A stretch of 64,000 nucleotides of DNA from Spinacia oleracea (taxonomy: Eukaryota; Streptophyta; Magnoliopsida; Caryophyllales; Amaranthaceae). A model generated the notes under the pieces. The model made no database searches and was not told the DNA's origin. It saw only the letters and a list, made by a program, of their open reading frames with translations. The stretch is taken from assembly GCF_020520425.1 (NCBI RefSeq), contig NC_079489.1, positions 18,004,001 through 18,068,000 on the forward strand. The letters are read 5' to 3'. The position numbers and the translations under genes were made by a program. This document shows positions 20,741 through 32,363 of this stretch, in pieces; positions within the stretch are counted from its first letter, which is position 1, and each line of letters opens with the position of its first letter.

Positions 20741-21155
20741 AGCAATTTCTGAGTTTTGCCTTGGCCAAAACCAAGGCAATTCAAAATTGGAAGCAGCCCA
20801 AAAGGCTAGCTAGACTATCGCAGAGCAATTTCTGAGCTTTGTCTTGGCCAAAACCAAGGCAATTCAAAATTGGAAGCAGCCCAAAAGGCTAGCTAGACTA
20901 TCGCAGAGCAATTTCTGAGCTTTGTCTTGGCCAAAGCCAAGGCAATTCAAAATTGGAAGCAGCCCAAAAGGCTAGCTAGACTATCGCAGAGCAATTTCTG
21001 AGCTTTGTCTTGGCCAAAGCCAAGGCAATTCAAAATTGGAAGCAGCCCAAAAGGCTAGCTAGACTATCGCAGAGCAATTTCTGAGTTTTGCCTTGGCCAA
21101 GGCCAAGGCAATTCAAGGTTAAAGGTAGCTCAAAAGGCTAGCCGGAATACCGCTG
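20741..21155. repeat. 83-bp tandem repeat, five units, in the gypsy 3' region
   Basis: The motif AGCAATTTCTGAG recurs at 20741, 20824, 20907, 20990 and 21073, exactly 83 bp apart. A degenerate sixth unit starts about 21167. Each unit contains an imperfect palindrome built on CCTTGGCCAA and CCAAGGC. It lies between pol and the antisense blocks. Confidence 0.95.
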
Positions 21156-21596
21156 AAATGTCACAGAGCAGTCCCTAAGTTTGCCTTGGCGAAAGCCAAG
21201 ACAGTCCAAAAGGGGAGGTAGTTATAAGACAGGCTATAAAGTTTGACTCTGATCAAGGCTAGAACTTTCCAAAGGCAAACAAGATATCAAAAATTGGCTA
21301 AGTACTTAGCAAAATATGCATATCAAATGCCGGCGGCTATACCTTCATTAAAAACCAAGGAAAATAGATAAAGTACAGCCCTACAAAATGGCTCTGGGCA
21401 GTAAAAATACCAGCCCAACTCGAAAATATTTCAGAAAGAAAGGCAGCAATAAACTAACTACAAATTGTTCCAAAAACGAAGTGACACAAACGCCACCACC
21501 CAATAGGGTAAACGCAGAATAATATTGTTCAAAACCAAATTATTACATAACAGGCCCAGTAACACAAGAGGAACAGGGGGATAGCCGCCACACCCA

Positions 21597-23349
21597 TTAT
21601 TCGTTGTTGCCCGCAGCATCATCCTCGTCAGAGAAGGGCAAGTCTCCTGGGTGAATGTTCTCAACGCAGAAGTCAGGCACATCATTAGGTTCCGCGGCAT
21701 GTCCCTCAGCAGTTTCAGCCTCTCGCAGTTCCCTAAGGATAGTAAGGTGCAGGCCAGCGAGCCAATCCTCCTCGATTAAGCTCCAATCAAACTGCGGATA
21801 CTTGTGCTTGATTATAAGAGAGGCTGCCTTCCACCCACCGTCATACCTCTGCGTCAGAAGAGCATACTGAGCGTCAGATCGACAGAATTCTCGCACAGCA
21901 GCAGCCACCTCCTTCTGCACAGAACGACGAAGGCCTGCCAGCTCATCAGCATGCCTCTGCTCAACAAGGCTTAGCTGCTCCGCCAAATCTTCAGTGCGTT
22001 TCCTCTCAGCCTCTATCTCCGCCTGAGCTTTGGCCAAGCTCTCCCTAGCTGGACGCAGAGCAACGACCTCACTAGCCAAATGATCCCTCTCCACGGATAT
22101 GGCCTGAGCGTTGGCATTAGCAATGGTAAGGGAAGAAGACGCTCTCTCATTTTCTAAGGTCAAATCCCGAATCTGCCTGTCTCGTTCTTCAAGGAGAGCA
22201 AGATGCTCGTCATGCTTCCTCTGATAATAGAAAAAGAAGTCACAGAGCTCCTTCACTGCACCTCCAGCCTAAAAAAAAAAAAAAAGTGTTAGAATAAAAA
22301 CATGCAAAAAACGACTAAGTACAAAATAATAGGGATGTACAAACATACAAACTTCATACCTCTAACACCTTCTGGCAGGCGTTAGCCCCAGGAGTATAAA
22401 CACGCTCCAGAGGACGGTCAGCTGGCAACGTTATTCCCTTCAGCATCCGATATGCCAACGTCCCACCCTTCTCTGGGAAGCTAGCATACAAGGATTCATT
22501 AGCTTTGACATCCCAGTTAGGAACAAAAATGTCGCCGCTAATCGGTGCAGGAGGAAAGAGGGCAGCTAGCTCCGGGTTCACCTCAGGGCGAACATCGAGG
22601 ATCTCTTTCTCCAAAAACTCGTGGTTTCTGATATTTACATAAGAAGGGATGGAGGATTCGGGCAACTTCAACTGCTCCTCCAAATAAGCAGCAAGAGCAG
22701 CAGACGAGGTAGGGAGAGAAGCAGTGCTTTGATTAGCAGGAGCAGAAGCTTGAGCCTGCTCTTGTGAACGAGAGCTTTCCCCAGTGCAAACGCGTTTACC
22801 TGGGCATTGCACAAAAGGAACATCCTGCTCCTCGGCCACAATTTCCACCTGCTCAGAGACAGAAGAATCCACGACCTGATCTGGTTGAGCAGACCGCAGT
22901 TGGCCCGCAGCTGTTCCAGTCGCGTCAGCAGAAACACTCTCCATCTCAGAGCGAGGCCGGCGTTGACCCGCCACACTACCTCCTCCGCGAGTGGTATGAC
23001 CACGCCGCGCAGAGGAAGGAGTAGAAGAGGTAGCTCGAGAGGTAGGGGTAGAGCGTGGTGCCAAGATGCCTGCCCCGGTAACTACTCCCGCAGAGCCTCC
23101 GCCTCTGCCAGTACGGCCAACCACAGAGCCCCCACCCCTGGCAGGGCGATTAGCAGCAAGACTCCCTCCTCGGGCAGTCCGCCGAGAGCTCGCCCTACGA
23201 CCACCAACAGCGTCAGCTATGGTACGGTAAGCATTGGCAGGGTCCTCTGCTGGTTCGTTGGCCTGTGGGGTCCCATCAGCAGCCAAGCCCAAAGAACTCA
23301 AGTCAAGATGTTGGCGACCTAGCAAGGCAACAGGAAAGCGTCATGATAG

Positions 23350-23404
<55 letters not shown>

Positions 23405-24799
23405 AAGTACAAGACAGAAAAAGTCAAAAGGAAAGAAAAATATACCGTGGGGATGAGTATTGCACAAATGCATAGCGGAAAGAACATCATTCCGCAGAAT
23501 ATACATTGACTGAGGTAGCTAATTCCTGGGCGCACGGCCAATATCCTTCCCATTGGCGTCACGTTTGACCACGGAGTCAAACCACTCGTAGGCAGCATCC
23601 TCCAAATTATGACCAGCAAGGACCTCTACACCTTCCATTCTGACATTGGGAGGGACAAAAGTGCGGGGCAGCGGAAATTCGGCGGGAACTCGGAGCCAGA
23701 AGAATCGACCCTTCCAATCCCTCTGCCCGGTAGGATTACCCAGACAAGTCATCTTGCCTCGAGCAGTGTAAGTGGTAAACCAACCAATGCTCCCTTCCTT
23801 GTTATCACTGCTTCGAATACAGTGCAGTCGTTTGCATAAAGAGAGAGTCTCAGGGAAGCCTTTGAAACGCACCACCCACAAGTAGCAGACCAGAGTCCGT
23901 ATAGCAAACGGATGAAGCTGCGCCAGGCAGACATTAAAAGCCTTCAGGAATTTGGCCAAGGTTGGATCCAAGGGAAAGCGCAGCCCAAAGTCCAGATGAT
24001 ATGAATACAACCCAATATGACCTGGGGGAGGAGCAGTAATACGAGCATCATCTGCGGGGACAACCAGCTCGTATCCAGGGGGAGAAGCATAAAGCTCCCT
24101 TCCAACACCAGGATAATCATGTTGACGAGCTGCTTTGAGCCAATCCGCATCCGGCGCAGCGTTTAAGGGACCATATGAAACTTGAGGACTTAAATAACTC
24201 TCAGTCGAGCCAATGGGCAGATCTTCCTCGACATACAACGGAAACGGTCGGAGAAGCCCCACCTCCTCGAGAATGGGATTCTCAGGATGATGCTCTGCGT
24301 CGCCACAACCACTGCTAGGGCCACTTGCCATCGGAGAACGTCTGCGGTAAACATGCAACGACCCATCAGTACTCCCAATAAAAGGCCCGTCTAGTTGATC
24401 AAAACTGTCCAACCAAGCTACTTCTGCCAGGGGTTGGATGTCTAGCCCAATAGGGGCATTAGGGGGAGGGTTCAATCGAACCGCACTGGCCAAATGTTCA
24501 TGGCGCAGTTCTCTAAGACGTTGACGAAGGGCAGGAGTAGGCCCTGACACAACAGGCGTAGCCCTGCCAGCAACGGGGGACACACCCCCAGAGGAAGACC
24601 CACTGGAGATAGATATCACCGCAGGCTCAGAACGAGAAATGACATCATGCATAGACTTAGTCCTATTCTCTGCTACTGTCCTAGCCTCTTCATCAGAGGG
24701 TAAAGAGACAGAGGAAGGGGAAGAAGGAGAGTATGGCTCGGAGGAATCGCTCATATACCCAGGGCTACTAGGGTTGGCACTATCAGAGGTATCAGACAT
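21597..24799 (-). CDS. Antisense coding region in the gypsy 3' part (three blocks)
   Basis: Three open blocks on the minus strand (24799-23519, 23325-22354, 22256-21597) lie in one orientation, opposite to gag-pol. The gaps end with long T-runs followed by AG on the coding strand, as in plant introns. Block 1 starts MSDTSDSANPSSPG and is Ser/Pro-rich, then has a conserved-looking region (FAIRTLVCYLWVVRFKG). Block 2 is Gly/Arg-rich. Block 3 is predicted coiled coil (heptad-like, rich in Glu, Ala and Arg). Antisense extra ORFs of unknown function are known in Tat/Retand-type elements. No domain is recognised. Confidence 0.65.
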
Positions 24800-24841
24800 G
24801 TTGACTGAAAGAAAAAAGAAGAAAGAAAGAAGAATAAACAA

Positions 24842-25721
24842 AGGGTAGAAGGAGAAAAGTCAAGGCAAAACGACAGAGAAAAAAGAGCAAAACGACATAA
24901 AAATATACATGTAATGTAAAAATAAAAAAAAAAGAGAAAAGGAAGAAGAAGACGAAAAACTCCAAGAAGCGCAGAAATGGCGAAGCCAAAAAACACAAAC
25001 ACTCCCACATTTCATTCAAAGAACACATACCACAAAAAACTCACAAAAACTACTAAAACAGTTGAATGTACATGCAAAACCAAAGAAAACAACAAGGAAA
25101 AAGCAAAAGAATTACCTGGAAAAGAGAAGGGCGAAGAAAGAAGTTCAACAATGGAGGACTAGAAACCCTCGAAGAAAAACGCGAACCCAAAAAACCTCGA
25201 CAATTTCAGAAGAAAACACCACCACCAGCGGATGCGCAATCACCGGAATAACACGAAAACACAAGAAAGCAAAGAACTTGGAGTTAGAGTACTCGGAAAA
25301 TGGCGAAATTGAGTTCGAAGCAAAGTGAAGTTAGAGGAGAGTAAGAAAATGAAGAAGGTAAGAAAGAGGAGAGAGAAGAAGAAAGTGACTGAAACCCGTA
25401 TTTAAAAGGAGAAATAAACGGCCAAGATTTGAAGACCCTTCGAGTCACCTACCTGGATGAAGGACACGTGGGGCGCAACAAACCATGACGGTTTATTTTC
25501 CTTTCAAATGCTAACTACAGTAAAACCACGACGGTTTAAAAAAAAAAAAAAAAAGGGGCAAAGATACGTACAGCCAATCGCGCAAGTTATGACCAGAAAG
25601 AGCAGGTCTAACTCCAAGTAGTCAGCCCTGCTCTTGGGGACTAGTTGTGCAGGATGCAGCCAAAAAACACTGAAAGAGCAGGTCTAACTCCAAGTAGTCA
25701 GCCCTACTCTTGGGGACTAGT
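24842..25721. other. Promoter-side region of the antisense ORF and 3' end of the gypsy interior
   Basis: Upstream of the antisense start, the sequence is A-rich on the plus strand. About 25385-25410 holds TTTAAA/TATTTAAA motifs that could be an antisense promoter. A roughly 50-bp direct repeat (AGAGCAGGTCTAACTCCAAG, about 25598 and 25674) lies immediately before the 3' LTR. Confidence 0.45.
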
Positions 25722-26204
25722 TGTACGGAGTAGAAGTAACCTAGCAGATCATCCATGTCACAGCAGACCATCGGACATCTGATAAGACAGATCAAGCAAA
25801 GCAACCGCAGGAAGTACCTATTGAAAGTACCACAAGTCCTCAAGAACCGCACAGACCCTCAGGTCTGCGGGGAAACGACCTGCTAGACGACAACATAGAT
25901 ACGTCGTTAAGCAAAAGGACAAACAACAAGTACATCACTAGCGTACACGCGGCAACATCTGAATAGGCCAAAGTACTGAATAGTACGCCTATAAATACTG
26001 CCGTCCCCATTCATTTGCGGACACGTTCAATACAAGTACAATTCTTAACCCTCTCTACTTTCTCTCTCTAGAGCATTATCTCATTTGCTGACTTAGGCAT
26101 CGGAGGGGGTTTCCTCGGTTAAACCCCCGAGGTTAGCTTACGTTCGTTCTGTCTGACAGAGCAGCATCACCAGGCAGGGCTCCCCCAGTTCCACACTCGG
26201 AACA
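25722..26204 (+). repeat. 3' LTR of the gypsy element
   Basis: 483 bp, TGTACGGAG to CGGAACA, followed by the target duplication GGAAT. It has the same length as the 5' LTR and is more than 99% identical. Confidence 0.95.
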
Positions 26205-26649
26205 GGAATCATGTATTTAGTATTGAAATTGAGTAACTAAACACCTGATTTTTGTGGTAACTAAACACCTGCTGCTGCATTTAGTATTATCTTCATGTGT
26301 GTTTGGTTATTCTGATTTTGTGATTTTTCTTTTCAAGGTTTGGGTGGATTTTATCATAGCAGTTGGAGAATATGTGTGCAGTGCAGGAACTAGCAGACGA
26401 ATGTAGTGCAATGCAGGAACATTTCGGTATTATGAACTAGCAGCAATTTAATACCTGCTTGTAATTTTGTTAACTAGCAAAAGTCGTTGTAATTTCTACA
26501 TTGCAGGCAGGTGGTTTTGTGAAGATGAGTCCACTGCATTGTTTTTGAAGATCTCCAAGAACATATATACTTCTATATTGTTGTAATTTTATTTTTGTAT
26601 TTTAAATGTTGGAAAACTCACAAGTATGCAATAAGGACCTATGTTTTTT

Positions 26650-28138
26650 GGAAAAATTGACAAAGGCAGTCCCAACTATGGACATTCATCTTTAAAAGAG
26701 CCCAAATACGAATTATTACTTGAAGGTCCCAACTTTAAGGGGTCTTAACTTTCATTGAGTTGTGTGACTTACAACCTGCTGAACAAGTTTTTTTTTTACG
26801 TTTTTTATCTTTCCAACCCAAGTGGCACATTATAATTGGTTTTATTTTAAAAGTAATTTCTTTTTAAATAGATCCTTAGTCTTCCTTCCCCATTGGCCTT
26901 ACTGTAAAAAAAACCGTAACCCACCCCTAACTCCCCAAGTCCCAACCGCGCTGCCACCGACCAACCCCAACCACCTATTGCGGTTGCTACTATCTTCTCT
27001 CTCACCACCTGCAACAACCCTTATGCCTCCACCTAGTCACTTCCACTACCCACCTTCCTTCCGCAAATGTCCAACCAGCCCTTCCCCACCCATAATCTAC
27101 AACAGCTCGCCCAGTCGCACACCACCAACATCGTATCGATCTCCGGCAAACCATCCGAAAATGGAAGCTTGATTTCTTACTACACCTCATATTTTTTAAT
27201 AGCAAAACTCATCCAAACCAGTTTATGAACTCTGTATGCTAAGACAAAGCTTAAGTAAATAATATTTTGATTAATTTCAATATAATTGCTGATTAAAGAT
27301 TAAGTAAGTGAACAAAATGAGAATTATGGAAAACGACAATGACTTTGAATTCCTAAGCAAACAAGATATTTGTAGCAAAACCAACCAACGTACGTGTGGC
27401 GATGACTTCTTCCGTGAATAAGAACTTCACCCATTTCTCTCTCTCCTCTTCTTTCCTTCACTTAAGATTCAACATTCACCCAGTTAACTAATTCCAGCAT
27501 TCATCAATCAATTTGAGCTTTAATTAATGACACAGTTCATTCTACCACGACAATTGAAGCTGATATTGAACAATGAGAACCCAGTTCAATTTAAGCTTAT
27601 TGGGGGTAATAGAAGTAGTGGGGTTTTTTGGATTTGGGGAGTTTTGCTCCATTTTTCAAGTTAATTTCAATGATGTCAATGTTAGAAATTTTGGGTTTTA
27701 AAAAAAGGTATGACGATTATTGCTTATGTTAAAAAGGGTAATTCCAGAAGTTCTGTAATGGGAGTGTTAATGGTCGTAAAGGCTAAATAAGAGGAGAGAG
27801 TTTCTAACGGGTGGTGTGAGTTTATCGGAGATGGTGATCGATAGTAAGAAGGCGGCGGTGGGAGGAATGTGGGGGTGGATTGAGATGGGTATAGAAAGAA
27901 AAGGGATTATTTCTCTTTAAAAAAAAAAAATTAAACAACCAACCAAAACATTACACGTGGTATTTTAGTAGTACTAATCGTACACGTCATTAGTTTTACC
28001 TGTTCCAGCCAGTCATTTTTAGGATGGGACCACGCGAAGTTAACACCCTATATAGTTGGGATCTTCCAGTAATAATCCGTAGTTAAGCCCTTTTAAAGAT
28101 GAACGCTCATAGTTGGATCTATCTTTATCAATTTTTCC
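26650..28138. mobile_element. Inner Mutator-like element (non-autonomous), nested in the outer MULE
   Basis: Ends GGAAAAATTGAYAAA, inverted and similar for about 90 bp, with a perfect 9-bp duplication ATGTTTTTT (26641-26649, 28139-28147). It is about 1.49 kb with no transposase. Part of the interior (about 26900-27175) is Pro/Ser-codon-rich and could be a captured host fragment, but I recognise no gene. It sits in the arm of the outer MULE, so it is younger than that element. Confidence 0.88.
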
Positions 28139-28333
28139 ATGTTTTTTAAGTTACTGAGTAAAGGACCTAAGTTTTGTATTTTTGCTCCGGTCATGCTCCG
28201 GTGAGTTAAACATGAGTTAACTTGCCGGATTGTTAACCTTAGGTCCCAATCGGTGACTAAATAAAACACAGGTCCTGATTGGTGATTAATACCAAAAGAT
28301 AGGTCCCAATCATGTACTTAACTCAGATCTTTT

Positions 28334-29622
28334 GTACTTTGTACTACTTTATTTTTTAACAATTATTTTGTTACACGAATACTTCGTATTAACTGATCAA
28401 ATTATTTAGAATATCCGTACGTGTACAAGAACTGATCTAGTTATTATTAATATTCCGGTAGCAAGTAGACTTGGTTATTGAACAACTTAAACCAACATGT
28501 ATATAGTTAGAGTCATATTAAGAGGATTCTTATTAGACATGGTACTTCCTTCTTTCTTTTTTCAGATGACACTTTTTTTTATCACACTTGTCGATGTACT
28601 ATTTCAATCATTAATATCTTTAATTATCAATTAGTAAAAGTTATAAAAGGTTGGTATTATAAATTATACAATAAGACGATTATAATAAGATTCTACATGA
28701 CTATATTTTTTTTTCTTAAATATAAATCACAATTGATAGTCAAAGTATATTATATAAATAGTGCCAAAAGTTAAATTGTGTCCATCATAAAAAACGGAGA
28801 ACGTATGTGTTTGACAAGATCAATATAGGGTCAAACTTATAATTCAATGACTTTGGAAATAAAATTAGTTATAATATAAAAACTGTTTGTATAGTTTCGC
28901 TTTACTTGTACACGCCTTTCTTTCTCTACATTTCATTTTCTTATTAACCCGCTTTTAAAGTGACTCTTTAATTTATGACCCAAAACTACTTGACACCATG
29001 AATCCATAATAATTAGTAGCAGTTGCACTTGCAAGTTGCAACTGATTCTTATTCTAGTTGCAATTTTATAAAACCAATTGCTTTATTTTTTGTAAATTAC
29101 TCACGGGCCACCAACCATCTTTTTCAATATAAATTTAAAGAAATTCAATTGTAATCTCTGCGCAAATTTCGGACTGTTGGGAAAAAAATAACAGCAGGGG
29201 TAAAATTGACCTTTTATATTCTGTATGGAGAAAATATTTTCTGCATTTAGAAACTATGTAATAAGTCGTAAATTTTAATTACAGCATTACCTAATCCTTA
29301 AATAGTCATTGACATTAACCAATTAAAATTCTAACCACCGTTAATATACAACTTAGATAGTGGATAAAGATGAAAAAGTATAAAATAATATGTCATTTCG
29401 TAAAAATAACACCATTAAGTTATTTTATCACAATAACATGTTCCTTTACCTATACACCTGTATGTATCATTGTACATTTGTACTACAATATTTTAGTGCA
29501 GAGTGAGCATTTTCATCCTTAGCCGCCCTTGACCAAAAAGACACAGTTTGATACATTTCTCCTTTGACACTCTCGTCAAAAGGAGCAGAAAAGAAAGTCA
29601 AACATGGGTGCTGTTTGGCTGG
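28334..29622. other. 5' flank of lectin kinase 2
   Basis: AT-rich intergenic sequence with no gene. The last 150 bp resemble the region upstream of lectin kinase 1 and carry GAAAGTCAAAC (W-box-like on the reverse strand). A worn MITE-like segment may lie around 28540-28805, but I cannot define its ends. Confidence 0.4.
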
Positions 29623-29630
29623 TTATAATA
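29623..29630 (+). promoter_or_regulatory. TATA-like box of lectin receptor kinase 2
   Basis: TTATAATA lies about 70 bp upstream of the ATG at 29695, at a position equivalent to the TATA box of lectin kinase 1. Confidence 0.4.
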
Positions 29631-29694
29631 CATAAAAAAAAAAACCCAATAATGGGAAGCAGAAAAAAGTATTCACCAAAATCTGTTGAATCCA

Positions 29695-32076
29695 ATGAAA
29701 AACCAAACAACTTTCTTCCATTTTCTCTTTGTTTTCAGCTCTTTAGCAACTACCGTTTTAGCCAAAAATATACTGTCAAGAGACACTTCTTTAACTGTCA
29801 GAGATGACGATCTCCTCATTTCCCCTGACAGAACCTTCAGTTGCGGATTCACTAACTTCCGTACCAATGCGTATTACTTCTCAATTTGGTTCACCAATTC
29901 GAAAGAAAGAACTGTTGTTTGGGTAGCGAACCGAGACAAGCCGGTGAACCGCCATGGCACACGGCTAACACTCAGGAAAAATGGTGTCATGGTGTTGACA
30001 GATTATGATGGTTCAACAGCTTGGGAAACAAATACAACATCTACAAATGCTGAAAGAGCTGAGCTTCTCAACACAGGGAACCTTGTTCTGAAGGACAATG
30101 CTGGTAATATTCTTTGGCAAAGCTTTGATTTTCCTACTGATACTTTGCTTCCGAGTCAACGGTTTACAAAGAACAAAAGATTGTTATCTAGAATTGGTCC
30201 TCAGATGTTTGGTTCTGGGTTTTTTAGTTTCTTTTTTGATAATGATAATGTTCTTAGAATGATTTATGACGGTCCTGAAATTTCCAGTATTTATTGGCCA
30301 AATATTGCTGTTGATATATTTCAAAATGGTAGGACAAGTTACAACAGTAGTAGAATTGGTATGCTTGATGATATGGGAACCTTTTCTGCAAGTGATCAGC
30401 TAAAGTTTAGTGCTTTAGATGTAGGTTTTGGGATCAAAAGACGGTTAACTATGGATTTTGATGGGAATCTGAGGATTTATAGCTTGAATAAATTGTCTGG
30501 ATTATGGAACATAACATGGACAGCAGTTGCAAAACCCTGTGATATCCATGGTCTTTGTGGTAGAAATGGGATTTGTGAATATACACCTGAACCAAAATGT
30601 AGTTGTCCTCCTAGCTATGAGCCAACTGATATAAGTGATTGGAGCAAAGGTTGCAGGCCGAGATTTCATAGAAGTTGCTCAGATTCCGAGTTTATTGAGA
30701 TGTCCCATGTTGATTACTACGGGTATGATCTCAATTCCACCACCCCTGCCTCGTATGATGACTGTAGGGAAATTTGCTTGGGAGATTGCCGTTGTCAAGC
30801 ATTTAATTATAGATTAACTGGTGAAGGAATGTGCTTCACAAAAAGTGCCCTTTTTAATGGTGTTAAGTCTGTTAGTTTCCCAGCAAGCATGTATCTTCGA
30901 GTACCAACAAGTCCACAGACACTGAAACCTTCAGTTCTTAATGTGACTCGCCTTGAATGTGGCGGTGAACAAGGTAAAATAGTGGTATTGCCAAATACAT
31001 ATGACAGTAGTAATCAAAGATTCAAGTGGGTTTATCTGTACTCATTCGCTATTGTCATTGGTACAGTTGAAGTAATCCTTTTAATAGCAGGCTGGTGGTT
31101 TCTTTTTGGGAAGCATAGTCTTTCAGGTTCATTGGAAGATGGATATCGTGCCATTTCGAATCAGTTTAGGAGCTTTAGCTATAATGAGCTCAAGACTGCA
31201 ACTAGAAATTTCAAGGAAGTTCTAGGAAGGGGAGGGTTTGGTGCTGTTTACAAGGGTGTTCTGGCAGACGAGAGAGAAATTGCTGTGAAGAAACTAGAAA
31301 ATGTTGTCCAAGGAGAGGAAGAATTTTGGGCAGAAGTGAGTACAATTGGTAAAATCAATCATATGAACCTTGCAAGAATGTGGGGTTTTTGTTCCGGAAG
31401 GAAGCATAAGCTTTTGGTTTACGAGCTTGTAGAAAATGGGTCATTGGACAGACACTTGTTCTCAACCAAAACCGTTCTTGGATGGAAAGAAAGGTTTAAA
31501 GTTGCAATAGGTACGGCTAAAGGCTTAGCTTACCTGCACCATGAGTGCCTAGAATGGGTTATTCATTGTGATGTGAAACCTGAAAATATACTCTTGGATG
31601 GAGATTTTGAGCCAAAAATTTCAGACTTTGGGCTAGCAAAATTATGTCAAAGAGGGGGTCATGGTTCATCAGAGTTGACTAGGATTAGAGGCACAAAAGG
31701 TTATATGGCTCCAGAATGGGCAATAAACCTACCCATCACTGCAAAAGTTGATGTGTATAGCTATGGAGTTGTTATCCTAGAGCTTATAAAGGGAATTCGA
31801 CTGTCAAGTTGGGTGGTAGATGATCAAAATAGCTCAGAAGAAATACCAGAACTGGTTAGATTTGTGAGATTGGCTAAAAGGAAAATACAGAATGGAGAAG
31901 ATTCATGGGTAGAAGACTTGGTAGATCCAAGATTGGAAGGGAAGTTCAGCAGGAATCAAGCTGCTATGATGATTGAAGTTGGACTTTCTTGCTTGGATGA
32001 TGATAGAAATAAAAGGCCAACCATGGAATCAGTTGCACAAGCTCTTGCAGAATGTGAAGACGAAATACTCATGTAA
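29695..32076 (+). CDS. G-type lectin receptor-like Ser/Thr kinase 2 (ZmPK1-like, non-RD)
   Basis: Intronless frame of 793 aa from the ATG at 29695, chosen because it aligns with the MKNQTT start of kinase 1. It has a signal peptide (ending VLA), bulb-type lectin domain (NRDKPVN, WQSFDFPTDTLLPSQ), EGF-like Cys-rich stretch, PAN-like domain (CLGDCRCQAF), a transmembrane segment and a kinase. GRGGFG, IAVKK, HCDVKPEN (non-RD), DFG and APEW are all present. The kinase half is nearly identical to kinase 1, while the ectodomain is more diverged. That fits ligand-side diversification, or gene conversion in the kinase half. A 28-kb nested transposon block begins only 20 bp after the stop, inside the ancestral 3' UTR, so transcript ends probably differ from those of the paralogs. 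The frame is undamaged. Confidence 0.95.
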   Translation: MKNQTTFFHFLFVFSSLATTVLAKNILSRDTSLTVRDDDLLISPDRTFSCGFTNFRTNAYYFSIWFTNSKERTVVWVANRDKPVNRHGTRLTLRKNGVMVLTDYDGSTAWETNTTSTNAERAELLNTGNLVLKDNAGNILWQSFDFPTDTLLPSQRFTKNKRLLSRIGPQMFGSGFFSFFFDNDNVLRMIYDGPEISSIYWPNIAVDIFQNGRTSYNSSRIGMLDDMGTFSASDQLKFSALDVGFGIKRRLTMDFDGNLRIYSLNKLSGLWNITWTAVAKPCDIHGLCGRNGICEYTPEPKCSCPPSYEPTDISDWSKGCRPRFHRSCSDSEFIEMSHVDYYGYDLNSTTPASYDDCREICLGDCRCQAFNYRLTGEGMCFTKSALFNGVKSVSFPASMYLRVPTSPQTLKPSVLNVTRLECGGEQGKIVVLPNTYDSSNQRFKWVYLYSFAIVIGTVEVILLIAGWWFLFGKHSLSGSLEDGYRAISNQFRSFSYNELKTATRNFKEVLGRGGFGAVYKGVLADEREIAVKKLENVVQGEEEFWAEVSTIGKINHMNLARMWGFCSGRKHKLLVYELVENGSLDRHLFSTKTVLGWKERFKVAIGTAKGLAYLHHECLEWVIHCDVKPENILLDGDFEPKISDFGLAKLCQRGGHGSSELTRIRGTKGYMAPEWAINLPITAKVDVYSYGVVILELIKGIRLSSWVVDDQNSSEEIPELVRFVRLAKRKIQNGEDSWVEDLVDPRLEGKFSRNQAAMMIEVGLSCLDDDRNKRPTMESVAQALAECEDEILM

Positions 32077-32325
32077 ATTCAGCATACCTTGTATGTAGGG
32101 GTGTGCAAAAATTGGTCCGGACCGAAAAATAGACCGGACCAGACCGACCCAGACCGGACCGGACCGGACCGAAGGCAATCAGTCCGGTCTTCGGGTCGAG
32201 AAATGTCAATTTCCGGTCTTCGGTCTGGTCCGGTCAAAACCCCGATTTTGGACCGGACCGATTTTTCCTTGATAAAATAAAATATATTCTATTTAAAAAT
32301 GTAATTCTCTCCTTTAATATGTTGT

Positions 32326-32327
<2 letters not shown>

Positions 32328-32361
<34 letters not shown>
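32328..32361. repeat. (TA)n tract 1, left border of Element A
   Basis: About 34 bp of alternating AT, joining the left half of the hAT-type MITE to Element A. Confidence 0.95.

Positions 32362-32363
<2 letters not shown>

Larger units (their letters stand above)
14429..26204 (+). mobile_element. Ty3/gypsy LTR retrotransposon, Tat lineage, young fossil
   Basis: A full-length element of 11.8 kb with 483-bp LTRs (TG...CA), a perfect 5-bp target duplication GGAAT (14424-14428, 26205-26209), a tRNA-Asn primer site, gag-protease and RT-RNase H-integrase regions, and antisense coding blocks in a long 3' region. A second, archaeal-type RNase H domain after the first marks the Tat lineage. The LTRs differ at about four sites (under 1%), which at usual plant rates suggests roughly 0.3-0.6 million years. 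It looks nearly whole. Confidence 0.93.
13754..28324. mobile_element. Outer Mutator-like element (non-autonomous), expanded by nested insertions
   Basis: Inverted ends start GAGTTAAGTA and are similar for about 130 bp, sharing GACCTATCTTTTGGTAT and CACCAATCAGGACC blocks. They are bordered by a perfect 9-bp duplication AGATCTTTT (13745-13753 and 28325-28333), diagnostic of Mutator-like transposition. Removing the gypsy element and the inner MULE leaves about 1.3 kb with no recognisable transposase, so it was a small non-autonomous element. The stretch 13880-14428 holds a leader-like region and an intron-like GTATGT sequence of unknown origin, possibly captured. 26210-26640 is the remainder of the interior, with nothing recognisable. 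Confidence 0.85.

Noticed and set aside
23234-23619. Poly-Lys and poly-Phe frames around the A-run in the gypsy 3' region.
   Set aside because: Caused by the homopolymer at 23354-23400, which is better read as an intron pyrimidine tract on the minus strand.
26822-27172. Pro/Ser-rich frame in the inner MULE as a real gene.
   Set aside because: Low-complexity composition, no domain and no conserved start. At most it is a captured fragment that I cannot identify.
28540-28810. Another Stowaway-type MITE (GGTACTTCCTTC to AACGGAGAACGTA).
   Set aside because: The ends are too degenerate and no TA duplication could be fixed.
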